Assembly: GCA_050084985.1 (NCBI GenBank)
Contig: JBITNC010000001.1
Location: 107,508,001-107,572,000, forward strand
Direction of reading: 5' to 3'
Origin: Nageia nagi
Taxonomy: Eukaryota; Pinophyta
Length of the DNA: 64,000 nt
Shown here: positions 26,040 to 37,000 of the stretch, one piece after another
Position numbering within the stretch: the first letter of the stretch is position 1
Layout of the letters: each line of letters begins with the position of its first letter
The notes under the pieces: generated by a model
Seen by the model: only the letters and a program-made list of their open reading frames with translations
What the model was told of the DNA's origin: nothing
The model's database searches: none
Position numbers and translations under genes: made by a program

Positions 26040-26160
26040 CTTAGATTTTATTTATCAATTGTATTAAACTAAAATGATAACCACACATAAAGGGTTAGTA
26101 TATTCCTTTATAATTAGTGTTTAGCTACATAATAAATCTCAAAGAGCTTTTACAACATGC
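26040..26160 (+). repeat. Inverted repeat, left arm (partner 28,790-28,900)
   Basis: The plus strand here reads AATTGTATTAAACTAAAA followed by GATAACC and GGGTTAGTAT. The minus strand at 28,880-28,790 reads the same with few changes. The arms bracket the two acyl-activating-enzyme fragments. Confidence 0.75.
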
Positions 26161-27229
26161 TCTTGATGAAATAACATAAGAGTTTTAGAAAGATAACAAA
26201 CTGCATAGAAATCCAATCAACTGTACTAGCTTAATCAAGCAAAAAATAGTTTTATGATTTAATCCCAAATGTATTGCCCATATACCTTTCATTGTTTTTA
26301 GTCATTTGTAAAGTCAATATTTTAATTTAATGTTGTGCTCCATATTCCACCCCCAAGAAGCCCTTTAACTCCTTTGCATAGCATCCATTCACTCCCTCTT
26401 AGGTTGTTTCATCCTTTGCACCCTAAGCAGCATCTTAGGAAGCTTTGATGACCTTACCCTTATAGCCTTTCTATGGCCTAAGTAGCAAAATAGACTTCCC
26501 CTCCACATTGGCTCCCTACCAAAAGTTGTAACTCTTAAAGGAGGGGAAGTGAGCTACTTGGAGGGGTCATATTCCTACCAAAAGTTATTTTTATCAATAA
26601 AGATCAAAATATATGTCCATAGATCCCTTTCATCACCTTTTATACCCCTTGACAACTCCTTCATCCCCCTATGACCTCATCCACCTATAGGTAAAAAAGA
26701 AGGGTGTAGTTTGTAGTGTGGTATGAAATTGAAATGTGTATGGGCATACATCATATTCCCAAGAGTTTGAAGGAGGTGGAGTGCTCCAAATATTCTCTAA
26801 ATGGTTTTATTGTTCTACAATATGAGCCTAATGCTAGGCATATTAGGTCCCACTCTTGTTGATAATATGTTGGACACATTGATCAACTTCATGGATGCCA
26901 TGTAAGATATGTTCCTTTACTTTACTACTTTCATGAAAGCATCATGGATTACTATGTAAATATATGGAATCACCATGCTCATATTTATTTTACCCTTACC
27001 ATGGCTTTCTATCTTCAACTTAGTAGAGTCAATGAAGAGACTCTTTTTGTCAACCTAGATGGAACTGATAAAGATGAAGTATTTGTTGGGAATCTCTAGG
27101 TTGTTTTAGGAGGGGAGTGTAGTTAAGTGCTTAGAGATGTTTATGATAGGAAGAAACACATATGAATCTCTACCAAAGAGAAGGAATCTAGCAACATTTC
27201 CTTTTAGAAAGTAAATTATGAATTTATAG

Positions 27230-27700
27230 CTAAAGCTGAAAGTAGCTATCAATTATAATAATATCCTTTGAATGGTCCTTAATTTCCATATATCTATTGA
27301 TATAAACCACCCCTACATCTACCATGTGGAACCACCCTCCTACAAAAGCCTCTTCTATACTCTTAGGATCATGTATATATTCCTTCATTATACCACTAAC
27401 CTTCAACATGATCTCTTTCATGCTCTTTCTATCCCTCACCATGCTAGATATGATAATAGGGTCCTTCATGTTCACATTATCAATGCTCAACATATTTACA
27501 CCCTATCACCCTTTCATGATGCCTCATTGGGATAGGGATATGCCATCCCATTTTCTCTTCCACTTGTAAACTAGTTCCAAATGCATGGCTTCCATTGAAC
27601 CATATGTATGTGTTATAGCAAATCCCATTTATGAAAAAGTGAGCAACATAAATGATAGCCTTGATTTGGGTGGATAAAATAAGAGGAGGCCATGCTTTTG
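27230..27700 (-). pseudogene. Acyl-activating enzyme (AMP-binding), C-terminal half
   Basis: The frame encodes the C-terminal half of the large adenylating domain of a plant acyl-activating enzyme (CoA ligase type). In order it shows a region equivalent to the family's TYGLTETYG block (degraded, about 27,620-27,580), then NVNMKDPIIIS, the stretch EEAFVGGWFHMVDVGVVY corresponding to the conserved GWFHTGDLGV motif, and MEIKDHSKDIIII matching the DRSKDII motif. The motif Asp after GWFH is retained, but the neighbouring Gly is lost. The C-terminal lid domain is absent. The frame continues to about 27,761 but becomes unrecognisable. It sits inside the copia-LTR element, opposite in strand to the fragment at 27,990-28,550. 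Confidence 0.8.
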
Positions 27701-27989
27701 GTACCCTAAAGTTATCATATTTCATAAGTGTGTAAGCAAATAATAGCATTACATGCTCCAACTACCACTCTTGATAGAGAGAAAAGTTAACACATCATGT
27801 TCTCTAGCTACCACTCACTTACTTTAGAGTTGAGCATGGTGAGCCAAGATTGGCAATGTAGGACTATAATGAAGATGTATGAGGGTGGGAAATGATAGTG
27901 CAATAGGGTGTGGCATGGGAATCCATACCTTTAGTATCTTGATATTATCATATTTTATTACCTTTAACATTGGGTCTATTATAATTTGC

Positions 27990-28550
27990 TCATTATCCTT
28001 GCCTAATCCTCATTCATTATGATCCTTTTCACACTCAAAATGAGCTCATGATGTATGAAGATCTCATCTAACGAGGATATCCATGATTCAAACCACTAAG
28101 GCCAATATATGAGTGGGATTCCATTGCACTCAATTACACATGGGTATAACATATACTCTAAAGGGAATGGTGTATAGATAGAGAGGAACATATCTCAGTA
28201 GTCTAGTTGTTCTTTTGCTATGGAATATGCCAACTGATGTTGTCTACCTCTGGACTCTTCTAATATTCTATTACAATAGTTGTACATTCACTTGGGTAGT
28301 TGCTGCCAAATGTGGGATCAATATTTGCATTTGTAACATGAATTTCAATATGATATTTGGAACAATAGGGAAACATAATATCACTTATCTTTGTTATGTA
28401 CCAATCATATTCAACATTCTCCTCGATGTGCCATATAACGAGAGATCCTCCTTATCTTGAGAAAGGAAAGTGCATGTTCTCACTAATGGTGGCCCATATG
28501 TCTTTGGCAATTTAATCAAAGATGGAGGAAATGGGAGCAATAATATTACA
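27990..28550 (+). pseudogene. Acyl-activating enzyme (AMP-binding), middle part
   Basis: Plus-strand reading gives MMYEDLI near 28,048, then EWDSIALNYT near 28,109, immediately before a degraded nucleotide-binding P-loop region (TLKGMVYR, family SSPKGVVYSHRG). Next come TDVVYLWTLLIFYYNS and TWVVAAKCGINICICN (family TWGVAAQGGTNVC), PIIFNILLDVPYNERSSLS, a TGA, and VHVLTNGGP. A frameshift then restores SKMEEMG. It ends just where the opposite-strand fragment at 27,230-27,700 begins in the protein, so the two are halves of one gene. At least two in-frame stops and two shifts make it non-functional. Upstream of about 27,990 no further enzyme sequence is recognisable. Confidence 0.8.
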
Positions 28551-28559
28551 ATATTTCAT

Positions 28560-28808
28560 ATAATTTTAACCATGGTGGAGGTTGTTTTGTATGGGGATAT
28601 TGTTCATGATGATGATTTTATGCCTAAGAAGCCTAATTTTGATAACAAGTTTATGCTGGTGAAAGTTCAAACATGGATAAATAGTAGGAAGGATGATGAA
28701 TTTATGGAGGTTAGCCTCAAGTTTGGCACTCGAATGAAATCAAAGGAGAAGTATGCTAACAAATCTCATATTATCCTTATTGAACCTTCTGATAGCTTTA
28801 TTATGTAA
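28560..28808 (+). other. Open stretch of unknown origin after the enzyme fragment
   Basis: The reading frame of the preceding fragment stays open for about 83 codons (GDIVHDDDFMPKKP, then VKVQTWINSRKDDEFMEVS) up to TAA at 28,806-28,808. It does not resemble any part of an acyl-activating enzyme, and I do not recognise it. The stop lies in the right arm of the inverted repeat. Confidence 0.3.
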
Positions 28809-28900
28809 CTAACTATTAACTATAAAGGAAGATACTAACCCTTAATGTTTGGTTATCCTTTTAGTTTAATACAATTAAAAAAATAAATTTAATCCCTTAA
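28790..28900 (-). repeat. Inverted repeat, right arm (partner 26,040-26,160)
   Basis: On the minus strand it reads AATTGTATTAAACTAAAAGG and GGGTTAGTATCTTCCTTTAT, matching the plus strand at 26,053-26,130. The similarity stops abruptly after AATAAA on both sides. Confidence 0.75.
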
Positions 28901-29173
28901 AAATGATTTCATGATAAGTAAGCAAAAAAACCTTGCTTATTTTTAAGTTAGTCTTACATCAAGAAGCCATTTCTAACACAAAGAAGTTTAAAACTTAATT
29001 TTAACAAAAAATAGCTTGTGTAAGAAAACAAGAGATTAAAAAGCTAAAATTTAGTAAATAATATAAAAAAATATCTTACATAGAAAAGATAGTGAGGAGA
29101 AACCATTATACCTTAAAATAATTTTATCTCACAAGATGAATGAAAGATCTCCAAGGGATTCTTTGATACCAAA

Positions 29174-29700
29174 TGATGGAATTAAAGGATTTCATAACCA
29201 AGATCACCTTGAAGAATTTCATAAATCTTCAACACAAGAAATCTAATTTCATGCACAATTAGACACACCATATATAGTGGTTCCTCTATCATGGGAGTAC
29301 ATTCATTTGAACCATATTTTCTATTATTTCTCATAAGTGAACTCTCTTACAAATTCTCAAGAATTCTTCTATAAAAATTCTCCTGTAAGATTCCTACAAG
29401 ATCATTCTTATAACTCTACAACATTAGCATTTTCATGCTTCTCCAATTGTGTAATCTCAAGAAGAAGTTCGTCTATTTATAGGCCAAAAATCCTCTCTTG
29501 GATCACACTATTAACTATTGTACAAAGCCAAATTCATGACATGAATCATCCTTTTACCCAAGGGGCATGCCTATGAGATGAAGTGTAGAAAAAAGTTACA
29601 TTATCACTTTCATTAAATACTTAAGGTATATAAGGATACCCTTAAGTATTAAGAAAATTGCATTAAGAGGCCTTCCAATAATGCATTATAAATTCTAAAA
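29174..29700 (-). repeat. 5' LTR of the copia-like element
   Basis: The LTR is 527 bases. Minus-strand termini are TTTTAG (mutated from TGTTAG, compare 24,375) and CCATCA. It holds a TATA box CTATAAATAG at 29,473-29,482. It is followed on the minus strand by TTTGGTATCAAAGAATCCC, whose TGGTATCAAAGA part (29,160-29,171) is close to the initiator-tRNA-Met primer site used by copia elements. Confidence 0.75.
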
Positions 29701-29970
29701 CTTTTACTACACTAAGGGTTTTGATATTTTTACCATCCAACTGAAGTATTCTAGTTGAATCTCTAGTGTAGGTAAATTCAATGAAACCAAATACTTTCAT
29801 AGGCATAACTATCATGGAAAAACCTATATCTATCATGCAATTATGAACAACCTTCTAATTCAAGGGTTATATAAAAAGGAGTTCTATTTTTTTCCATACT
29901 TAATAATTTGGTAGCTACATCCAGACTACAATTTTAATTTTCATCTCATTTAGTTTGGATCAACAATGCT
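29701..29970 (-). pseudogene. Protease fragment of gypsy element A
   Basis: The minus strand gives NRTPFYITLELEGCS, then MIDIGFSMIVMPMKVFG and RILQLDGKNIKTLSVVK. The DIGFS segment is the position of the catalytic D-T/S-G of the aspartic protease, altered here. It stops at the border of the copia-LTR element; pol resumes at 24,240. On its other side it meets the 3' LTR of element R, beyond which the gag of the same element is probably at 55,475-56,170. Confidence 0.65.
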
Positions 29971-30082
29971 TGTCATACTCAAAAAGTAACCCTATTAGAA
30001 AATAAGATAAAAAAATATTACAACCAACATTTTCTTTATTACTTCTAAATGGACCTCAATAATATAATTATAAATCCCTATG

Positions 30083-30351
30083 TGTTAAGATCTTGGGTGT
30101 ACAGATTCACTAAAAGGTCAACCTTTTGGTGTAACAGTTCATAACATTTGGTATCAGAGCAGACCATATGTACTAAGTTCAAATCCCTGGAAAGGGCTAC
30201 TATGGAAAGGGCTACCTAGAGAAGACTAGAGTGAGAGCCACCACAAGTGAGAGCCACTGAGGATGTCGGATACAGAGTGTGGTGGAATGTTAAGATCTTA
30301 GGTGTGCGGATTCACTAAAAGGTCGACCTTTTGGTGTAACGGTTCATAACA
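30083..30351 (+). mobile_element. Complete 269-bp miniature LTR retrotransposon (TRIM/SMART type)
   Basis: Terminal direct repeats of 64 bases lie at 30,083-30,146 and 30,288-30,351. They begin TGTTA and end TAACA and differ at five positions, all transitions. Two bases after the first repeat is TGGTATCAGAGC (30,149-30,160), the primer site for plant initiator tRNA-Met. The purine-rich AGAGTGTGGTGGAA precedes the second repeat. CTATG flanks both ends (30,078-30,082 and 30,352-30,356) as an exact 5-bp target duplication. There is no coding capacity. The internal 141 bases carry paired short repeats (GGAAAGGGCTAC twice, GTGAGAGCCAC twice). The size matches the smallest class of plant LTR elements. 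Confidence 0.92.
30149..30160 (+). promoter_or_regulatory. Primer-binding site (initiator tRNA-Met) of the miniature element
   Basis: TGGTATCAGAGC is a perfect match to the standard plant PBS and sits 2 bases downstream of the first terminal repeat. Confidence 0.9.
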
Positions 30352-31229
30352 CTATGATTTATTTCCTTCCAAAAAGGCTTTTTACCAAATAGTTTTTTGG
30401 AAACTATTACCTTTTATAGAATCATTAGTGATTTATTTCAGTTGTTTAGTGATTGATCCTAGTCACTAGCATCCAATGCTAGTCACTGGTATTTCAACAA
30501 CAATATCTCTAATCTTCAAAAATATCTTCTAAAACCTATAAAAATTCTAGATTTCTCTTTTTTATCTTTGTACAAATGTCACTAATCAATTTCATTTCTC
30601 CACACCTAGGGATCCTACACACATGTGAATAGAAAGGACATCAAACATACATGTTTATACCATAAAAAATAAGCATAATACTAAATATAAACAAGCATGT
30701 AAAACCATGAAATAGTAATACACTTAACTCACTATGTTTATATGTATTTTGGTAGAGTAACTTTGCATTCATATTGGGTCCCTTGCTTCAATGTTGAAGG
30801 ATTTATTTATAGATTTTGGAAAAAGATAGAGTTTCCAATTTTGACATAAAAATCTTGATAGAAAACCCTATCCATATTTATCATGATAGTGATCTAAAGT
30901 GTGGGTGCATGGGATGGATGATGACTCATTTTTCATCCCTTACTTTCTTCCCAAGACACTTCAAGAGTTTCCATTTTTATTTTGTTTTTCCAATTATAGA
31001 GTCATCAACATCTATATATCAAATGCTAATGTCTAACTTGAGTCATCAATATTTGAATTCAGATGCTGGTGGTTAAAAGACTATAGTGAAATTTTATAAT
31101 AATATTTTAATTTTTTATTGTTCTTTCATCTATGAAAAGAAGGGTCATTTTTGGGTGTTTCCATTTTTCCCCTTTTTAAATTATCTAATAATTGTAAGTG
31201 AGGGAATTCAAAAACTTACCTTTCTAGAG

Positions 31230-31698
31230 GTCAATGCTTTGGATTAATCTATTCTCTATGAATAAGGTAAATTTGATTGAATGAATTATAATTAAATCTA
31301 TTTTTTGATCTTTTACATTTGAAGTATTTTGAAAGTAGTGTGGTTGTATTATCAAATCAAAATTTGTGTGTATCATAAATATTATGTGTTGTTTATGGCA
31401 GTTACATGATAAGCTACTATGTCATCTTTGCATGCCAAAGCTAGCATGTGATAAGGAAGTGTACTTTATAAATACAATTATTTTGATTATTATACTTTTT
31501 ATCCCAATAATAGGGCTACATGATGATCTTGTGCAAAATTTCACATGATGTACTTAGTCATATTCAATCCTATCCACCTTTTTCCTATCAAAAGAAGGGT
31601 CATTTTTCAAATTTGAAATTACTCATTGAACATTGGTCAAATTGATAAGTAAGAGACTTGTTCATTTTTTCTTTGACATATTATATATATATATATAT

Positions 31699-31780
<82 letters not shown>

Positions 31781-32400
31781 CTTTTAAAAAGTATACTTTG
31801 TCATTTTAATTTTGAAATAAACCTAAGCTAAACCTAAAATAGGATGAGGGCTTAAGTTTTATTTTTTATTTTGTTGGTTGTTGTTATTTTTTTTAAGGAT
31901 GTTTCATTAAAGTTCCTAACTTGTATCAATACATAAGTTGATGTTTAGAAGTTGACCTATTCTTTATGACTAAGTCATATTTAATTGGTTGAATCATGAT
32001 CAACTTATGGTTGTAATCACTTTTGTGCTTTATCATATTTCATAAACCATCATAGTGTATAGGAAAATGATACTCATGTCTATCTCCATACTATGTGCTA
32101 TTTATGGTATTTGTGTGACATGCTTCTAAATCATCTCTTCATACCAAAGCTAATACGAGATAAAATATAGGTTTTGTGTATACAATTGGTTTGATTTTGC
32201 TACTTTTAATCCATAATAAAATGCACATGATGATATTACATAGAAGTTCATATCATGCTTGTTAATCACATTCAATTTTTTGAATTTTGAATTATTCTTG
32301 AAATTCAATTTCTTTTAAACATATGATTTAAGCTATTTTAACAAGTGGGAATCTTGTTCTTTTTGATATATTTTTATGACCTCATCAAGAATTAATGATG
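31230..32400. repeat. Diverged ~450-bp direct duplication with (AT)n between
   Basis: The segment 31,230-31,680 recurs at about 31,930-32,350. Compare CATCTTTGCATGCCAAAGCTA with CATCTCTTCATACCAAAGCTA. The two share the order GTTTATGGCA / TTTATGGTAT, CCAAAGCTA, ACAATT..TTTGATT and CACATGATGAT. A long AT microsatellite occupies 31,680-31,778. No coding content was seen. It lies upstream of the plus-strand pseudogene that starts at 32,796. Confidence 0.6.
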
Positions 32401-32795
32401 AGGCACCAAAGGAGGACTTTTTGATATTTTGTAAATATACATTTATCTATATGCATATTTTTGTATTTTTCCTTGCCTAGACTCTTAATAGAATGCTAGA
32501 GGGAGGGCTTAAATATTTTTTGCATTTTTTGGATTTTATAGGTTTTCTACTTTTTAGAGATTTTAATATTTTCTAGGTCATCAAAAATAGGGTCAAATCA
32601 CCAATTTCCCCCCTCATTCATTAGCATTTGACTTAAAATCACCAACATCCCAAGTCATAGTCAAAATAAAAAGACAAAATGAGTTGTTATTTTCTCATTT
32701 ATCTTTTGTTGTTCCCATGAGCTCTTGTTGACTTGTTATATTTTTCCCATCGTGGGCCACCTATTTTCTTGCCCCATCACTTTTTATGAGCTAGT

Positions 32796-33950
32796 ATGTC
32801 ACCAAGGAGAAGACCATCTATCCAAAGATTATCAATCAGAGAGGAGGTAAGGTTTTAAAACTCTTCTTTTTAATTTTTTCCTAATTTATCATTTTTAGGG
32901 CTTAATTTAAGATTCTAAATCTATATAAGTAATTATATTTATGTTTAGGTATTTTTCAATGGTTTATATTTTGTATTTATTTATTTTTTAAAATTTTTAA
33001 CCCTTTTTAGGCACCTTATCTATAGTCATTGACCATGGCTAAAGGGTTTCAATGTCTTCAGCATTTAACTGGAAGACACTAGTGACTCTATAGCCTACCT
33101 ACTTAGTTGTTGATATTCACCCTTAAAATCAATTTTTTTATTTAAACTTAACTTAAAATTAGGAATTAATTAATTAATTTTTATTTTAGTTTCAATCCAT
33201 GTTTTACCCTAGAGGTTGTTATCCCATGATCCTTTAGGAGGGTCATTCTTTCCTTACTACTAGGGACCATACATTTCTTCAAAGTGCAAGTTTTGCCATT
33301 ATACCCTATATAGGTCGCATTCACTAGGAGTACCCTCTCATGGCAACTTTGCTTGGGTAGTAGGATTCCACTACATCTACTATCAATTTTCTAATAGGGG
33401 AGATGATGATCACTATGGAGGATATTCATTGGTTATACCTCTTACTTATACACAGTTAGATGATTCAGAATATTGTTGATAGAGATAACATTCAAATAAT
33501 TATTGTTTGCTTGTATGGGGATTATTAAGTAGATATGATCATGTTTAATATTAGCTCATATGGGATCAAGTATATACATTATTGGCATGATGATTAGCAA
33601 GGAAGTACAAATTCTCATTTATGATGGGATTGATCCAATTTTATGCTTTACCTGATACATGCAGTGGCAAATTTCCCTAGTTATTGCTTCCCATGGTAGA
33701 AGATATAATACAACATGGAACTATCTTTGATTTAGCTCCCACTTTGATATCATAGTGTCATAGGGAGCTATTCTTTTATTCTCAATATCATAGTACCTCA
33801 CTATTAGTTATGATCACTTTGAAAGCATGTGCCTATGAGCATATTGTTGTGGAACACCCTCATTGGCTTCCTGTTATTGGTTTTGTTGCACATGCAAAGT
33901 ATCATTGAGATTAATCTTTTATCAAGACATGCTTAGACCGCTCATTCCTA
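32796..33950 (+). pseudogene. Plant mobile domain (PMD)-like gene, decayed, multi-exon
   Basis: Exon 1 runs from the ATG at 32,796 to 32,846 (MSPRRRPSIQRLSIREE) and ends at GTAAGG. A second exon follows TTTTTAG at 33,010. A third follows TTTTAG at 33,189 and encodes the recognisable part: GHSFLTTRDHTFLQSASF, FAIIPYIGRIH, then STTSTINFLIGEMMITMEDI. The INFLIGEMMITMEDI stretch corresponds to the FxLPxGEMTITLEDV signature of plant mobile-domain proteins. Further coding-like sequence runs to about 33,950 (CLYGDY, SSYGIKYIHYWHDD). Many in-frame TAG/TAA stops show that it is dead. It is on the opposite strand from its surroundings. The family call is from the signature only. Confidence 0.6.
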
Positions 33951-34049
33951 ATCATGTCAGGTTTTATCCATATAATTTATTTTTATTAGTTCATTATGAA
34001 ACTTTTAATTTCTTTATCTAAATATTTATAATATATACATAAAGAAAAT

Positions 34050-37000
34050 AAACCAACTTTAACTATGAAAGGGTCAAATATGTGTGATATTTATTAGTTC
34101 ATGCTCTTTATTACCTTTTAAATTAGCTATGTGATATTCTCCTAAACTAAAATTTCTTTTAATTATGTAAATTCCTAACCAATTAGGGGAAAATTTATCA
34201 TGTACTTATCTTTCCATCAGCAAAGTCTATTGATTTTATTTTAACACTATATTTCCTATATTAAGTTCATGAATTTTACCCCTTTTATCAAAAGCTCTTT
34301 TAATACAATTTTGATAGGTACACATATGTTATAATGTAGTAAATCATCTTTCATCTAACATTAATAATTGATCTAATCTTATTTGAAGAGCTACTTCATT
34401 TATGATATAATCTTGTAAAGCAATATGCAAAGATGGGATTTCTATTTCTAATGATAAAACTACTTTTGCTCCATAAACTAGAGAAAATTGGGTTGCCCTA
34501 GTAGGAGTTTGAATAATAGTGTAATAAGCCCATAGAGAATGTGGAATCCTTGCATGCCAATATCTATGAGAGTTGTCAACTATTTTGATCAAAATACTAT
34601 GAATAGTTTTGTTTGTAGACTCAACTTGTCAATTCCCTTGAGGGTAATAAGGCATCAAAAAACTAATTTGAATATGATACCCTTTGCATAAAGCTAATAC
34701 TTCTTTATTTTTTTAATTCTTTCCATTATTTATGATAATTTAAGCAAGAATTCCAAAATGAAAAATAATGTGATGCTCTATGAATTTTGCTATTTTTGGT
34801 CCTTTTGTAGAAATCATAGGAATAGCTTCAACCCATTTTGTAAAGTATTTAGTCATTGTTATTATAAATGTATGACCACCTGAGAAAATAGGGGATATTT
34901 GACCTATCAGATCTAATGCACATCTCAAAAATTGCCATAATGATTGCATAGGTTGTAATGCTTGTGATGGATCATTAAATAAATTAGAATATTGTTGGAA
35001 TTTGATTAAATAAATTAGAATATTGTTGGCATTTGATGCATTTTTTAACATATTTCATGTAATCACATTCCATGGTAGGTCAATAATAACCCTTGTGCAT
35101 TAATCATTTCATGACTGTGGGACCACTAAAATGTCCTTTGCATATTCCATCATACACATATGAAATTATAATTTGCTAATCTACCCATTCCAAGCATATA
35201 TGTAATATTCCATCAAAACCTCTACGATATAGAACATCCCCTAGCATACAAAAATGAGAAGCTTTTAATTTGAATTCCTTATTAGCCAATTTTATTAAAT
35301 TAATAATTAGTATTCCATCTCTTAAAAATTTCACTAATTGGATATGCCATAAATTTTATCTTCCATTGTAATATTGAGAACCACATGTGCTACTCTATCT
35401 ATTTCCAATGAGGATTGGGTAATTTGAACTATTTTGATGTGAAAGGTTTATTTATGGGGGTTTTCAGATATAAAAGATCCAATTAAAGCTATAGCATCAA
35501 TGAATATATTGGTTGATCTTGGTGCTACTTCTAAGTCATATTTTTCAAATGATTGAAACATATTATCCACCAATTTTTTGTATTTTTGGAGTAAAGGTTA
35601 TTTACATTGGAAAATACCTTTAACCTAATTTATAATCAATAATGAATCACCAATAAATTTGACCTTTCTTAATTTTAATTTCACAACTATCTTTATGGAT
35701 AATATAAAGGATTCATAGTTGGTGCTATTATTGGTACAAGGAGAATTAAGTTTGAAGGAGTAAGGTATGGGGACCCCCTAAGGTGTAACAAATATGACAC
35801 CTACACCTTAACTTTTTTCACATCTCGATACATCAAAGTAAATTACCATATCCCAATCTTCTTTAGGATCAATAGGAAGTTCTATTTCATCTAATTGGAA
35901 AACATGTTCACCTAGTAATTCAATGATGAGTGGTTTATCATCATGCAATAGAGATTTTGCAAATCAATTTTTGACTTATGAATTATAAATCAAATTCAAT
36001 TAAATGCATAATCCATGTAGATAACCTTGTATATTGATAAGTTTTATTCATCATATATTTTAATGGATCTACTTTGGCAATTACTTAAGTATTATGATTT
36101 AGCATGTAATGTCTCAACTTATTAATTGTAAAAATAATTGCTAAATATAACTTTCCATGTATACATACTTAACTTCATAATCAAATAAAGTTCAAATGAG
36201 ATAGTGAATAGTTTATTATCTATTATTTTCATTTATTTGAGCAAGCATAGTTCCCAATATTGTTTTTGTGGCTGATGTGTTTAGTAGAAATGGTTCTCCT
36301 TCCTTAGGTAGAACTACAATAGGTAGTGATAAAAGATAGTGCTTTATTTCATCAAATGATTCTTGTTGTTAATTACCCTAGTGAAATGTAATCCCCTTTT
36401 TTAATAATTTATTGAAAGATTTAAACTTGTTGGATAATTGTGAAATGAAACATCTTACAACATGTAGCTTACCTTGTAGACTCTGTATTTGTTCTATATT
36501 TTAAGGTAGAGACATATCCACTATTTATTTTATCTTATTAGGGTCTACTTCAATTCCTCACCTAGAGATAATAAAACTAATAATTTTCTTGAGGTGACCC
36601 CAAAGGCACATTTCTTAGGATTTAATCGAATATTATCTTCTAGCAATCTATAAAATATTTTGATAAGTACCTTTGGATGTTCTTCTTAGATTTTAGATTT
36701 AGCTAATAAACCATCGACATAATATTCCATGATATCACACATGTAATCATGAAAAATATATGTCATTTCCCATTGGTAAGTAACTACTGCATTCTTTAGG
36801 CTAAATGGTATTACTTTAAAACAAAATGTTCCCCAATATGTTATGAATGATATTCTTCAAGTGCTACTCTTATCTGGTTATACCTTGAAAATCCATGTAT
36901 AAGGAATATCATTTCATGTCAAGCAAATTATCTATTTAGTAATGGAAAATCATCCTTAGGAGAAGCTTTATTTAAGTCTCTAATTTTTTTATATATGCAA

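Larger units (their letters stand above)
24241..29700 (-). mobile_element. Copia-LTR element without gag-pol, carrying host-gene fragments
   Basis: The element is bounded by direct copies of one LTR, complete at 29,174-29,700 and truncated at 24,241-24,375. A primer-binding-like TGGTATCAAAGA follows the upstream LTR, and a polypurine run AATGGGGAG precedes the downstream one. The interior shows no copia gag, integrase or RT. Instead it holds two fragments of an acyl-activating-enzyme gene, inverted repeat arms, an AT microsatellite (24,940-25,020) and a ~46-bp triplicated motif (about 25,445-25,560). It lies between protease and RNase H of element A, whose intervening sequence is missing. The truncated LTR and that loss fit one deletion after insertion. 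Confidence 0.65.
29971..31163 (-). repeat. 3' LTR of element R (interrupted by a miniature LTR element)
   Basis: Minus-strand ends are TGGAAACACCC and GAGTATGACA. It is collinear with 54,560-55,474 apart from the miniature element at 30,083-30,351. The polypurine run at 31,164-31,178 just upstream marks it as a 3' LTR. Confidence 0.75.

Noticed and set aside
27272-27569. Two plus-strand frames of 87 and 81 codons
   Set aside because: They are antisense to the acyl-activating-enzyme fragment, which has clear family motifs.
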